Part shown: piece after piece, positions 43,563 to 53,544 of the stretch
Layout: each line of letters opens with the position of its first letter
How positions within the stretch are numbered: position 1 is the first letter of the stretch
Source: Candidatus Rifleibacteriota bacterium
GTDB lineage: Bacteria > Riflebacteria > Ozemobacteria > Ozemobacterales > Ozemobacteraceae
Length of the DNA stretch: 64,000 nucleotides
Assembly (NCBI GenBank): GCA_029564115.1
Contig: JAKQQP010000533.1
Location: forward strand, 1-64,000
Reading direction: 5' to 3'
The notes under the pieces: model-generated
Seen by the model: only the letters and a program-made list of their open reading frames with translations
Databases searched by the model: none
What the model was told of the DNA's origin: nothing
Position numbers and translations under genes: made by a program

Positions 43563-43599
43563 CAAAATCTGAATATAGAGAGGGGGAAGAAACCAGACC

Positions 43600-44592
43600 A
43601 TGCAAAACAAACAGCCCGACTATTCTCGCCACAAAGCCAGTTTTTCACTGCTTGCACAAATTTTTCCTCATATCAGGCCATTTGCGCTGCTCTTCGGATC
43701 AGATAAAAAATTTGACCGTTCCAATGCCGTAACCGGCATTATAATGCTGATTGCCAGGACTGTTCTGGCGCTGGTTATCTTTTTTCTGCTGAGTGCCGCG
43801 TTTGTCTGGCTCGACTCTTATCTTCCCGGCTACGGCATCAAAGACGGCCTGCACAAAATTGCTGCAATAATTGTCGGCCTGCCGGTCATGCTTATCGTAA
43901 TTCTCTCATTGAACCAGGCATTCGACCTTTTTTATCTGCTCGTTACCGGCGACGAATTCGACAAAGCAGGCAACAGCCTGAAGTCGGTTAAAATATTCAT
44001 GCTCGTCTTTGGCTTCGTCGGCGGCCTTTTTCTTGCCGGTTACGGGTATTACAAATACCTCATGTATGACCTCGAACGAGGCTGGGCAAACGAAAAAATC
44101 GCTGAACAGAACGAATTACTGGCGCTGATGAAAAAGGGCCGAGCCATTTGGAACAGGCAGATAACATCCGGACCAAACGAACAGATCGATTTGACGGGCG
44201 TCGATCTTTCTCAAAAAGAGTTTAAGGGCTTTTTTTTCGGCTATGCCGACTTTACAGGCTGCAACCTGACCGATACCGTTTTTGACGATTGCAACCTGGG
44301 TTATGCTACCTTTGACGAAGCAGTATGCCACGGCACAGTCTTCAAAAACTCTTACCTCTACGGCGCAGAATTCAATAAAACGGACTGTAAAAACATCGAT
44401 CTGAGCAACGCAGCGGCGGTGCCACAGAATTTCAGAGGCGCCGGCATAGCCGAAGAAGAGCTGGCAAAGCTGGTCGAACCAGGTCGGTCGCGCTGGCACG
44501 GGGTTAAGTGGTTTGACTTCCACTCTGACGAATGGCTCAGAGAAAAAGGATTCTACACCGATGGTCGCGAATCCATGCAATTAACTTTCTGA
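43600..44592 (+). CDS. Pentapeptide-repeat membrane protein
   Basis: 330 residues. Three membrane segments at about 47-70 ([18 protein letters not shown]), 85-105 ([18 protein letters not shown]) and 128-148 ([15 protein letters not shown]). A helical region follows, then pentapeptide repeats at about 200-270 ([28 protein letters not shown] begins them, of the A(D/N)LXX type). The final 60 residues are unassigned. The repeat domain forms a quadrilateral beta-helix, in this layout probably cytoplasmic. No specific function is known. The next gene, a sirtuin, starts 17 bases after its stop and probably shares the transcript. Confidence 0.8.
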   Translation: MQNKQPDYSRHKASFSLLAQIFPHIRPFALLFGSDKKFDRSNAVTGIIMLIARTVLALVIFFLLSAAFVWLDSYLPGYGIKDGLHKIAAIIVGLPVMLIVILSLNQAFDLFYLLVTGDEFDKAGNSLKSVKIFMLVFGFVGGLFLAGYGYYKYLMYDLERGWANEKIAEQNELLALMKKGRAIWNRQITSGPNEQIDLTGVDLSQKEFKGFFFGYADFTGCNLTDTVFDDCNLGYATFDEAVCHGTVFKNSYLYGAEFNKTDCKNIDLSNAAAVPQNFRGAGIAEEELAKLVEPGRSRWHGVKWFDFHSDEWLREKGFYTDGRESMQLTF

Positions 44593-44609
44593 CCAGTCAG
44601 GAGACACGA

Positions 44610-45359
44610 ATGATCAAAGAAGCTGCACGTCTGATCTGTGAAAGCAAACACCTTTGCGCCTTTACCGGTGCCGGTATATCTGTCGAAAGCGGTATTCCGC
44701 CATTCAGAGGCCCGGGCGGTCTCTGGAACAGCTATAACCCTGATTTTATAGAAATCAACCATTTTTACCGCTACCCCACCGAATCATGGCAGCTGATAAA
44801 AGAGATCTTCTATGATTTTTTCGGGCAGGCCAGCCCCAATGCGGCTCACATTGCCCTGGCCAACCTCGAAAAAATGGGGTTGCTCAAGGCGATCATTACT
44901 CAGAACATCGACAATCTGCACCAGACAGCAGGAAGCACGGTCGTTCACGAGTTTCACGGAACTTTGAGTCACCTCGTTTGCCTGGATTGTCACAAACGCT
45001 TCCGCCTCGATCAAATCGACATGACCAATCTGCCACCCGAATGCCCCGAATGTGTTGTTGGCCTCATCAAGCCTGACTTCATCTTTTTTGGCGAAGATAT
45101 TCCTGAACCGGCACGTTCAAACTCTTTGGCCGAAGCTCGAAATGCCGATGTCATGATCGTTGTCGGCACAACCGGAGAAGTCATGCCAGCCTGCACGCTC
45201 CCCTATCTTGCCCAGGAAAAAGGGGCCCGAATCATCGAGGTAAACATCGCCCCTTCTGCTTACACCGGGGCAATAACCGATATTTTTCTGCAGGGGCCGG
45301 CAACTGCGATGTTGAAAAATCTAGTTGCAGAAGTGGAAGCCATAACATTGCCTGCCTGA
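44610..45359 (+). CDS. Sir2-family NAD-dependent protein deacylase
   Basis: 249 residues from the ATG at 44610 (CAGGAGACACGA upstream). Sirtuin motifs in order: GAGISVESGIPPFRG, TQNIDNLHQTAG, the catalytic His in EFHGTL, zinc Cys pairs CLDC and CPEC, KPDFIFFGE, and VVGTTGEVMPA. The position where desuccinylating sirtuins have a YxxR motif reads YDFF, so deacetylation is more likely than desuccinylation. That is inferred from the alignment as I remember it. Cytosolic. It removes acyl groups from lysines using NAD. No acetyltransferase or acetyl-CoA synthetase gene is adjacent. Confidence 0.92.
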   Translation: MIKEAARLICESKHLCAFTGAGISVESGIPPFRGPGGLWNSYNPDFIEINHFYRYPTESWQLIKEIFYDFFGQASPNAAHIALANLEKMGLLKAIITQNIDNLHQTAGSTVVHEFHGTLSHLVCLDCHKRFRLDQIDMTNLPPECPECVVGLIKPDFIFFGEDIPEPARSNSLAEARNADVMIVVGTTGEVMPACTLPYLAQEKGARIIEVNIAPSAYTGAITDIFLQGPATAMLKNLVAEVEAITLPA

Positions 45360-45367
45360 TGAGAATC

Positions 45368-46261
45368 TCAGCGGGTCAGTTCTTGCAGAAGCTTTCGCAC
45401 AGCCAGTTCTTTCGCCTTGGCTTCGACTTCGATGGTAATATCTAGATTGCGCCATTCTTCAGGGAAATCTGCAATATCGATATAATCGTGGTGCCTGTGG
45501 GTCTGCCCGCCACCCCAGCCGTTTATCGGGCTCGACAAATGAAACATCGGTTCTCTTTGCCAGGTGGCGATCGCTTCTTCAGTCGCCCGCTCCACACTCA
45601 AGCCATCGCCTAACACGCGATGATGATGCACGTCATACACCAGCGGAACCCCAAGCTTGTGGCACAGAGGCAGCAAATCAGACGGCGTATAAGTTTTATC
45701 GTCGTTTTCGATGGTCAACAGCCTGCGTGCCTCTGGCGAGAGCCTGGCAAAAGATTCGGCAAACCTCGCCAGCGCCGCCGGCTTGTCTCCGTAACCGCCG
45801 CCGGCGTGAATATTGATTACATCGGCACCGACCCAGCCGGCGACTTCTGTCTGATACTCGATTTCTGCCAGAGAACTGGCGACGACTTCAGACTTCGGGG
45901 AATTCAGCACCACAAACTGGTCGGGGTGTAAAGAAGCCCGCAAACTGTTCTTTTTGAGAAATCGGCCACACTCTTTGAACAATGCCACGATCTCTGCGCC
46001 GTCAGGCAGGTCTTTGACCACATAACCCGCCTGCGGATGAGTTTTCAGAGGCAAAATCTGGCTGTTTATTCGAAAACAGCCAATACCGTTCTGATGGCAG
46101 AACTTGAAGGCCTGCAGTAGTGCGCGGGCGTTGCCGAGACATATATCCCCGAGCTTTTCGAGTTGCTCAGCCCGACTTTTTTTTAGCAGATGAGTTGCGG
46201 TCGTGGTTCTGAATTTGATCGGCTCTTCTACAAACAGACAGCATAAGCCAAGCCTGATCAT
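45368..46261 (-). CDS. uvsE: UV damage endonuclease UvdE/UvsE
   Basis: 297 residues, the usual size of the family. Sequence features: start IRLGLCCLF, FRTTTATHL, FRINSQILPL, SLHPDQFVVLNSP (metal-binding His), INIHAGGGYGDK, LTIENDDKTYTP (metal-binding Glu), YDVHHHRVLG and HLSSPINGWGGG. These form a TIM barrel with a three-metal site. The enzyme nicks DNA 5' of cyclobutane dimers and other lesions without UvrABC. Its ATG overlaps the TGA of the upstream papain-like gene (46261), so translation may be coupled. It converges on the sirtuin gene with 8 bases between. Confidence 0.93.
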   Translation of the reverse strand: MIRLGLCCLFVEEPIKFRTTTATHLLKKSRAEQLEKLGDICLGNARALLQAFKFCHQNGIGCFRINSQILPLKTHPQAGYVVKDLPDGAEIVALFKECGRFLKKNSLRASLHPDQFVVLNSPKSEVVASSLAEIEYQTEVAGWVGADVINIHAGGGYGDKPAALARFAESFARLSPEARRLLTIENDDKTYTPSDLLPLCHKLGVPLVYDVHHHRVLGDGLSVERATEEAIATWQREPMFHLSSPINGWGGGQTHRHHDYIDIADFPEEWRNLDITIEVEAKAKELAVRKLLQELTR

Positions 46262-48057
46262 CAGTGTTCAATTTTGTTGAATTTAAGCATGGCACTGACT
46301 GCCTTGCCGAATTCAGAACGTTTCAAAGCTTCGCTCTTGTCAATTTCAGCCGCGACCATGGCGACAAAAGCCTTGTCACTGCGCACAGATGCCAGCGTTT
46401 TGAGCAGGCTTTCTCTGATAGTCTCTTCATTTGCAGCAAGAAAATCAGTATAGCTGTCGTCTTTGCCGAATATTTTTTTGAACATGCCCCCCCGACGTTC
46501 TGCCAGTGTTTTGAGAGTCGACTCGTAGTGAGCCAGTTCGATGACGTTACCGTTGCTGATCAGGTAACGACGCACATAACCTTCAGATTCTTCGGGGGTA
46601 TAAAAATAACGACGGGCATAGGCAATCTGCAGAGTCGTCACATCACCGTCAAGCCGAATCTTGAGCTGCGAAGCCGGTTTAGACGCAAGCACACGACCGT
46701 TAACTTTTACTTCAAGGCGTTCGGGGGCAATACCGCGACCTTCGGCAGTTTTAAACTGAATTGTCGCTTCTTTGTTTTTGACGCTGACTTCAGAGAGAAT
46801 GCGGTGCGGGAAAAATATGCCCTGATAAAAGAATTTTGCGGGAAAAGCACGAAGAGCCGGGCCATAAAAACTGTCTTCAAGATAATCGCGGCGGTTTTTG
46901 CCGAAAGTTTCGCAATACACCACCACCGGTTCACCCTTGAGTTTGCCGGTGCCGACAATGTTAACGGCATGCACTCCCTGCAGCGTCAGAGAAACCTTGT
47001 CGCTGAAAAGCCGAGAAGTATGCTGTGCATACATAATGCCGTATTTCTGAAGGTCACTGCGAATCTTCTCAATGGTTCCGTTGCTGCGGTTGAAAGAATT
47101 AGAGAACGGCAGATCCATGCCAAAACCGTTAGCTGGCACTTTCCAGGTTTTATCGGTTTGCAGCGGGTCATTGATCTGCCCGGGCAGTTTGACCGAACTC
47201 ATGATCCAGGCGTAATGCTTCGGGGAGTAGGCTATTTTTTCGCCGGTTACACGATCATGACCGGTTTCTTTGATAAAACTGTAAGGGCACTTGGGAAAAC
47301 TGAAATAGAGACTTTCGACCAGACGCGGGTTAGTGCCGTATTCGCGGGCGCCGTTCACAAAAGAGTCATAGCTGCCAAGGCGGTTGCCCTGGGCCACGTT
47401 CCACCAGTCGCTGGCAAGACTGGCCGCGTAAGAAAGACACTTTGAAGACCCGGTTCTTCTGCCCAGATGCGATTTAAGACCAACTGTAGCTGTGTATGCC
47501 GAGAGTTCTTCCTGGGTCTTACTGGGAAGATGGTCGAGATAATCGATCAAAAACAGATCGGTCAGATCAGACTTTTCTACAGGAACCCCAGCACTATAAC
47601 CGTCTTTCAAGGGCATCAGCTCTGCAAGTTCAGGCAATTGTGCAATGTCTGGAGTTGTTTCCCATTTGTCGCGGTCGACCACGAACAATGGTTTGAGGTT
47701 TTTATCCCAGACGAGGTATGAAATAATCTGCCGACCATCGGCTGAAAGCTGAAAAAAACCACCGACTTTGTCGGCATCCAGCTGCAAAGGAACAAGGATC
47801 TTGGCGGGACGACCGTTGAACACAAGCGTTCTGGGAGCAGCAGCTTCGCTGTAGTTTCTGAGAAGTTTAAGCAGATCTTTTTCGAAATCAGAAAACCGGC
47901 CGAGCTTACCAGCATACTCAGAGCGACCTGCCAATACGGCTTTTATTTCTGTGGCAACGGTTCTGGCCGCCGTTATTTCAGACTGGCTGGCTGCAAATGT
48001 CAGGCCGGAAATCATAACCATGGCAAGTAAAAGGCCGGTTAACCAGATTCGCTTCAT
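46261..48057 (-). CDS. Exported papain-like cysteine peptidase candidate
   Basis: 598 residues with a signal peptide (WLTGLLLAMVMISGLTFA). The mature part begins with a helical pro-region-like segment, then a central domain with Cys about 207 in SSKCLSYAASLASDWW and His about 363 in LQGVHAVNIVGTG, in the order and surroundings expected of C1-type peptidases. VVVYCETFGKN follows as the place for the third residue. The C-terminal 200 residues include an Ig-like domain (IAPERLEVKVNGRVLASKP) and a helical tail. Activity is not certain because the oxyanion Gln is not obvious. It is the first gene of a two-gene unit with uvsE. Confidence 0.65.
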   Translation of the reverse strand: MKRIWLTGLLLAMVMISGLTFAASQSEITAARTVATEIKAVLAGRSEYAGKLGRFSDFEKDLLKLLRNYSEAAAPRTLVFNGRPAKILVPLQLDADKVGGFFQLSADGRQIISYLVWDKNLKPLFVVDRDKWETTPDIAQLPELAELMPLKDGYSAGVPVEKSDLTDLFLIDYLDHLPSKTQEELSAYTATVGLKSHLGRRTGSSKCLSYAASLASDWWNVAQGNRLGSYDSFVNGAREYGTNPRLVESLYFSFPKCPYSFIKETGHDRVTGEKIAYSPKHYAWIMSSVKLPGQINDPLQTDKTWKVPANGFGMDLPFSNSFNRSNGTIEKIRSDLQKYGIMYAQHTSRLFSDKVSLTLQGVHAVNIVGTGKLKGEPVVVYCETFGKNRRDYLEDSFYGPALRAFPAKFFYQGIFFPHRILSEVSVKNKEATIQFKTAEGRGIAPERLEVKVNGRVLASKPASQLKIRLDGDVTTLQIAYARRYFYTPEESEGYVRRYLISNGNVIELAHYESTLKTLAERRGGMFKKIFGKDDSYTDFLAANEETIRESLLKTLASVRSDKAFVAMVAAEIDKSEALKRSEFGKAVSAMLKFNKIEH

Positions 48058-48110
48058 TTGTACCCCCAGAATTCAAGAATATCTTTGTATTATACTGGCT
48101 GTTTTCAAAA

Positions 48111-51100
48111 TCAGCAAATTTGCCCGGCCCGGCGATTGTTGTGGTGTTCCCTGACCTGGCAGGCAAAGGTATCGAGCTGCATCTGCCGACCGGGGTTGTC
48201 ATTGCCGGCAAAAACAGCCGTAATAATAGGAAGACTCTGGTGGTCATGGCGAATTTTCTCGATTATTGCCTCGGAAGCATTGCCAACCATGCAATTGAAG
48301 CAGATGGCGTTAATTATGCCGTCGGCGCCACGCTCGGCAAAATCAACGATTTTTGCGATATTGACCAGCAGGAGCTCATGCTGAATATTGCTCATATAAG
48401 GTTTTGCCAGTCTCAGCATCTCGCGGTAACCAGGTTCATGCATTCGCAAAACTCTTCGGCCTGCAGCATTACGAAGCTTCCAGGCTCCAAACATGGCTCT
48501 GAGAGCGATAGTGCCGCTAACAAGAATATCACCAAGGTCAAAGCGCGATAAACTGTGCAAAAAACTCGAGGCAATACCGCAATCGAGCAGATCTATCTGT
48601 GATGGTGACGGCCAGACCTCAAAGCCCTGGCGTTCCAGCCACTCATAAAGATTGTTGTTGGCAACCTCATTAACTTTGGTATAGAGATCGCCGGCGATCC
48701 CCACCAGCGGGCGCGACCGACTGCGATCGACCGGAACCTTCGCAAAAGCGGCAAGGGCTCTGTCGAGTGCCGGAACGACATTTCCGGATGCCACTCCTTT
48801 TCGAATCTGTAATAGGCTCTGGCGATGCAACTCTGATGTCATACCCGGATTCAATTCATATGCCCTGGTCTCGCAGCTGGCCTTAACCAGAGCATCTATT
48901 GCCAGCAGCCCCTCATAGAGCAGCTGCATTTCGGATAAACCAAAAGCTCTGGTCAAATCTGTTCCGGTGAGCGAGCTGAGGCGAATATTTCTTATGCCAA
49001 GCTCTCTGAGCAACAACTGAATATTGTTACCATACTGCGTCAAAAGGCAGGGAAAAGTCACGCTGGGAAAATGATAAACCAGCTCTCGCTCAGGATTTGC
49101 ATGATGCAGCTGAATCAGATCGCCAACAACCATTGCATAGGGACTGCACTCTTTGCCAAGCGAATACTTTTCGCCCAGAAGTCGTATATTCGGCTCGGGC
49201 AAAGGTAGAATCTCGACATTGTAACCGACGTGTTCCCAGATCCCGGCATAGGCATAGACATAATCACTCCAGTAAGGCATAAAAACCGGAGCTGTCTTTT
49301 CAGGAATCATGGCAACCGAAGCAGGCAGACACGCAGGCTCACGCACTTCGTAACGCCGCTGTCCAACATTGTTAAGCTGATCTATAAAAGCTTCCAGACG
49401 TGTCATCAAACCAGCCTCGCCACGGTGCTCATCAAATTCAACCACAAGGTGCGGCTTATTCTGCAACCAGGGTTCGAGCTGCCTGAAAGTGAAAGCATCG
49501 AGGGCGCAGCCATAATTCGAAGTCAGCAAAGGGAAAATGTTCTCGGTGGCAGCGCAGGCAGAAGCAGCCCGGAAAACTTCCGCCGAGAGTTCCCAGGGGA
49601 GAAGACATGCACAATCATCTACCTTCAGCGGCAGCAAAGAAAGCGGAATTGCGAGAATTCCAAGGCGACGCAGGCGCTCGAACAACCCCAGGTTCAAATA
49701 CGAATCAAACAAATTGTATGGCTTGCCAATCACGCCAAAAACGTGGCTGTATTCGCCGGCTGCCAGCAGAACGGCAGCTTTTCGTCGCATTTTCTCGACA
49801 AAGGCATGATTTTCGCGCATTGCCGCCCTGTAAGCAGATCTAACCCGGTCTTCCGACACCATTAAATCAGGCAGACAAACAGAAAAACCTTCAACAAAGC
49901 TGTCTTCATCGTTCATTGAAAGAACAGGAGAAAGAATTCTCGGCCCCGACCTGACATTGACCATGAATGGCAACGCCATGGCGTAGGGGCAGGCATAGGA
50001 ATGCTCGTTATCAGAACCCGGCAGACGCATGATCGAAGGCAAAAAGATGAAATCAGGCCTGGCAGATTGCAGCGAAACCACATGACCCGCCATCAGCTTT
50101 ACCGGCAGACAAACACTGGCCGGCAAATGTTTCAGCCCCTGTGTAAGAATTTCTGCTGAAGTTTGCTCTGACAAGATTGCAGCACAACCAAGCTCTGTAA
50201 AAAATGTACCCCAGAAAGGCAGATAGCCCATCAGAGTCGAAGCCCGCGGCACCCCGATCTTAACAGCCTGTGACAGATGAGCCGTAAAATAAGCTTCACA
50301 ACCATTAACATATTCAGCCGCCAGGTTAGGAATGCGGCATTCTGCCGCCATTAAGCCACCACTGCTGGTATAACGCTCACAGGTATCGCCGTAGTAGATT
50401 TTACAGCCCCCCTGCTCTATCAGGCTGACTTCACAGTTATTCGAACACTGATGGCAGTGAAACGTGGTAATTTTGGCATCATCAGTGCAATCTAAACCTC
50501 GAAAACCGGATGGAGCAACGCCGATATAACTTTTAGCGGCTATTGCAGCCCCAATTGCCCCGGAAATTCGATTATAAGGCATTACAAAAACCGGCTGTTG
50601 CAGAATCTGCTCAAAAGCCGCGACAACAGCCGAGTTTGATGCCACACCACCTTGAAACGCAACTTTTTGGCCGATTGGCCTGTTGCCAACGACCTTTTCG
50701 AGATAGTTGCGAACGATTGAATAAGCAAGCCCGGCACAGATATCAGCGAGGTCTTTCCCCTGCTGCAAAGCGTTGCAGACTTCAGTTTCCATAAACACTG
50801 TACAGTGCGAACCGAGGTCTGCCGGCGACAATCCGGCGAACGCAAGTTCTTCAAATTCGCCGATAATGTCAATACCCATTTCGGCGGCCTGTTCTTCGAG
50901 AAAAGAGCCGGTTCCAGCTGCACAGACCTTATTCATGAGAAAATCGCTGACGCAGTTGTCGCGCACCGAAATAAACTTCGAATCCTGCCCACCTATTTCA
51001 AATATGGTATCGATATCATCGAAGTAATGCTGTATTCCGAGAAACTGGCAGGTGATCTCGTTTTTCACAATGTCAGCGCCGAGTATTTTGCCGGCAAGAT

Positions 51101-52238
51101 GACGGCCGCTGCCGGTAGTGCCGCAACCCAGAACTTTCAGACCACCGGCAAATCTGCTTTTAATTATCGCCAGCCCTTCCTTGAGCACCTCGACAGGGCG
51201 ACCCCTGGTTGGCAGATAAACAGACGAAATAAGCTCACCATTTGCCGCAATGACAGCCAGATCAGTGCTGACCGAACCAATATCAACGCCCAGATAGCCC
51301 GCCATAGGCAAATGAAAAATTTCATCAGGCTCATGCAATCTAGTAACGGCAACCCTTTTTAGAGCTGGGAGCGCCACCATTTCGCCAGCCCGGCTCACGG
51401 AAAGATCACGCAGAATTTCTGCAATAATGGCCGGTGTCAGCTGCTCAGCATCCGACTGCTCTGCCAGATAAGCCGCCCCGACTGCTCCTTCCAGGCCAGG
51501 AAATGGTGAAACAACTACACTTTGCGGATCATGTAAAACCGGAATCTCTTTAAAGGCCTTGATAATGCCACTATTGGCAGCGCAACCACCGGCGATGAAT
51601 ACCGGGGGTTCAAGGTCACGACCTTTGAGAAGCATCGCCTGAAAATTTCGGCAGATGGCCCGGCACATCGCCCCGGCCAGTTCTGCCACGTTCTCGCCTT
51701 TCTGCTGCATGTGAATCATGTCTGATTTGGCAAAAACGGCGCAACGCCCGGCAATCGTCAAATTCTTTTCGCAACAGCCACCAATTTTCGACAACTCATC
51801 TATGCTCAACTTGAGGCGGCCGGCCTGCTGTTCGATAAACATACCACTGCCTGCCGCGCAGGCATCATTCATCGAAAATTCCTTGATAGTTCCTTTGCTG
51901 TCGCGGTCCAGGACAATAAATTTGGCATTCTGACCACCTATTTCTACAATCTGACAGCCGTTGAAGCCAAGCTGGCGGGCGCCGACAGCCACAGCAATAA
52001 TGGCATTAACAAGCAACTGGCCGCGAGCATTCCAGGCAGACGAGCCAGAAATGCCAGTCAAACCAATTTTAAAGCTTTCTCCGGGAAACTGGCGTTCTAT
52101 ATCTCCGAGAAAGGCGCATATTGCCCCCAGATCATCAGAGCTTTTTCGCCGGTAAAGCATGAGTGAGCTAACTTTGCCATCTTCAAGCAACAGCCCCTTG
52201 GTGTACACAGAGCCAAAATCAAAGCCGAGCGTTTTCAC
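48111..52238 (-). CDS. Single-chain 2-hydroxyacyl-CoA dehydratase activase / DUF2229 / dehydratase-like protein
   Basis: 1375 residues from the GTG at 52238, supported by GTGGGAGAGAGG and by the actin-fold start TLGFDFGSVYTKGLLL. Domains: a first BcrAD/BadFG ATPase (1-280, with CAAGSG and GRCAVF), a second one (about 300-590, with DIGSVSTDLAVI, CAAGTGSFLEEQ and SHCTVF), a DUF2229 region (about 620-850), and a C-terminal HgdB-like dehydratase domain. The Cys in each ATPase half would bind the shared 4Fe-4S cluster. The family couples ATP hydrolysis to low-potential electron transfer, typically for radical dehydration of 2-hydroxyacyl-CoA. The substrate is unknown, and no CoA-transferase is nearby. 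An oxygen-sensitive, anaerobic role is likely. Confidence 0.88.
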   Translation of the reverse strand: MKTLGFDFGSVYTKGLLLEDGKVSSLMLYRRKSSDDLGAICAFLGDIERQFPGESFKIGLTGISGSSAWNARGQLLVNAIIAVAVGARQLGFNGCQIVEIGGQNAKFIVLDRDSKGTIKEFSMNDACAAGSGMFIEQQAGRLKLSIDELSKIGGCCEKNLTIAGRCAVFAKSDMIHMQQKGENVAELAGAMCRAICRNFQAMLLKGRDLEPPVFIAGGCAANSGIIKAFKEIPVLHDPQSVVVSPFPGLEGAVGAAYLAEQSDAEQLTPAIIAEILRDLSVSRAGEMVALPALKRVAVTRLHEPDEIFHLPMAGYLGVDIGSVSTDLAVIAANGELISSVYLPTRGRPVEVLKEGLAIIKSRFAGGLKVLGCGTTGSGRHLAGKILGADIVKNEITCQFLGIQHYFDDIDTIFEIGGQDSKFISVRDNCVSDFLMNKVCAAGTGSFLEEQAAEMGIDIIGEFEELAFAGLSPADLGSHCTVFMETEVCNALQQGKDLADICAGLAYSIVRNYLEKVVGNRPIGQKVAFQGGVASNSAVVAAFEQILQQPVFVMPYNRISGAIGAAIAAKSYIGVAPSGFRGLDCTDDAKITTFHCHQCSNNCEVSLIEQGGCKIYYGDTCERYTSSGGLMAAECRIPNLAAEYVNGCEAYFTAHLSQAVKIGVPRASTLMGYLPFWGTFFTELGCAAILSEQTSAEILTQGLKHLPASVCLPVKLMAGHVVSLQSARPDFIFLPSIMRLPGSDNEHSYACPYAMALPFMVNVRSGPRILSPVLSMNDEDSFVEGFSVCLPDLMVSEDRVRSAYRAAMRENHAFVEKMRRKAAVLLAAGEYSHVFGVIGKPYNLFDSYLNLGLFERLRRLGILAIPLSLLPLKVDDCACLLPWELSAEVFRAASACAATENIFPLLTSNYGCALDAFTFRQLEPWLQNKPHLVVEFDEHRGEAGLMTRLEAFIDQLNNVGQRRYEVREPACLPASVAMIPEKTAPVFMPYWSDYVYAYAGIWEHVGYNVEILPLPEPNIRLLGEKYSLGKECSPYAMVVGDLIQLHHANPERELVYHFPSVTFPCLLTQYGNNIQLLLRELGIRNIRLSSLTGTDLTRAFGLSEMQLLYEGLLAIDALVKASCETRAYELNPGMTSELHRQSLLQIRKGVASGNVVPALDRALAAFAKVPVDRSRSRPLVGIAGDLYTKVNEVANNNLYEWLERQGFEVWPSPSQIDLLDCGIASSFLHSLSRFDLGDILVSGTIALRAMFGAWKLRNAAGRRVLRMHEPGYREMLRLAKPYMSNIQHELLLVNIAKIVDFAERGADGIINAICFNCMVGNASEAIIEKIRHDHQSLPIITAVFAGNDNPGRQMQLDTFACQVREHHNNRRAGQIC

Positions 52239-52270
52239 AAGCCTCTCTCCCACTACTGTATATATTCTGG

Positions 52271-52327
52271 TCGACCCGATAGACTCGTTTATCTGCTTAA
52301 TGCCATGGCTCAATCTGATCGGGTCGA
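52271..52327. promoter_or_regulatory. 10-bp inverted repeat upstream of the dehydratase/activase gene
   Basis: TCGACCCGAT (52271-52280) and ATCGGGTCGA (52318-52327) are perfect inverted copies around a 37-base loop, 33-89 bp upstream of the GTG. They could be paired operator half-sites or the arms of a leader hairpin. Confidence 0.4.
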
Positions 52328-52388
52328 AGGTCAAATCCTCATCAAAACTTCAACCGCTTTTTATCGTTAAGACGTCGATGTACTTTGA

Positions 52389-53504
52389 TCAGGTTAGATC
52401 GCTCTCGGCCTGATCTGATCCTGATTTGTGCAAAGTATCTCTGATGCAGGCAAGATCATAGTTTATCTCTCTGAAAGCTTCGACAACAACCGGGTCGAAA
52501 TGCGACCCCGACAGCTCATAAATTATGCCGCAGGAAGTTTCGTGCGAAAATGCCTGCTTATAAGGACGCTGCGAGCGCAAAGCATCGTAGACATCTGAAA
52601 TAGCCATAATTCTGGCGCACAAGGGGATTTCCTCCCCGACAAGCCCGTCCGGGTAACCCTTGCCATTCCACTTTTCGTGATGAGAGCGGGTCAGGGCAAT
52701 TCCAATGTTTAAAAATTCGTTGTCAGGAAATCTGCCGCGAATGCTTTCTAAGGTCTTAACCCCGATCATCACGTGGGTTTTCATTATTTCAAATTCTTCA
52801 GATGTGAGGGTGCCAGGCTTGAGAAGAATATTATCGCGAATGCCAACTTTACCGATGTCGTGAAGAGGTGCCGAAAAATAAAGATTGTTAATAAAGCCGT
52901 CAGTTATAACGTCGCCGTATGGCGAATTTTTGCGCAGCTGCTCGGCAATCGCCCGACAAAAGTCCTGGGTTCTTCCGATGTGGCAGCCGGTAGCATCGTC
53001 ACGCGATTCTGCCAGGTTCGCAAGGGCAATGATAGTTGAAAGCTGTGCGTCGGATATTTCCTGAATCTTTTCGCGAACGAGGTCTTCAAGATTGCTGGTG
53101 TGTTTCTGCAGTTCCTGCTGCATACTACGAAGCTTCAGATGAGTCTTAACCCTGGCGAGAACTTCTTCGGCCCGATATGGCTTGGTCACATAATCGACCC
53201 CGCCATTGGAAAAAGCACGTACCTTTTCTTCAGCCTCTGTCAGACCGCTGATAAAAATGACCGGTATCTGCTCAAAAAGATGGTTGGTTTTAAGCCTTCG
53301 GCAAAGCTCAAAACCATCCATTTCCGGCATGGAAATATCGAGAATGAAAAGATCTGGAGGCTCAACAACAGCATGCGTCAAAGCCTGAAGCCCGCTTGAA
53401 AAAGCAGCGACGGCGAATCCGGCCGATTCAAGAATGAGCTGTATCATACTCAGACTTTCATGGGTGTCGTCTACAACCAATATTTTATTTTTCTGGTTTT
53501 CCAT
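52389..53504 (-). CDS. Response regulator with HD-GYP cyclic-di-GMP phosphodiesterase domain
   Basis: 371 residues. Receiver domain 1-125: phospho-acceptor Asp about 56 (FILDISMPEMDG), acidic pair VVDDT, Lys in VTKPYRA. A coiled-coil signalling helix (about 128-155) leads to an HD-GYP domain with metal His/Asp about 215-216 (SAPLHDIGKVG) and the signature RSHHEKWNGKGYPDGL. It should hydrolyse cyclic di-GMP when phosphorylated. The closest kinase gene is the divergent hybrid kinase 257 bp away. The promoter (extended -10 TGGTAAAAT, 53545-53553) and a GGGGGG ribosome binding site are visible. It may be co-transcribed with the dehydratase gene 150 bp downstream. Confidence 0.92.
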   Translation of the reverse strand: MENQKNKILVVDDTHESLSMIQLILESAGFAVAAFSSGLQALTHAVVEPPDLFILDISMPEMDGFELCRRLKTNHLFEQIPVIFISGLTEAEEKVRAFSNGGVDYVTKPYRAEEVLARVKTHLKLRSMQQELQKHTSNLEDLVREKIQEISDAQLSTIIALANLAESRDDATGCHIGRTQDFCRAIAEQLRKNSPYGDVITDGFINNLYFSAPLHDIGKVGIRDNILLKPGTLTSEEFEIMKTHVMIGVKTLESIRGRFPDNEFLNIGIALTRSHHEKWNGKGYPDGLVGEEIPLCARIMAISDVYDALRSQRPYKQAFSHETSCGIIYELSGSHFDPVVVEAFREINYDLACIRDTLHKSGSDQAESDLT

Positions 53505-53544
53505 TCTGATCCCCCCATAACATTACGCGGTCGAGCACTTTGAC

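Noticed and set aside
42868..43632. 254-codon version of the flavoprotein gene
   Set aside because: The extra 63 residues overlap the divergent gene and its promoter. The true start has CAGGAGG and matches the family.
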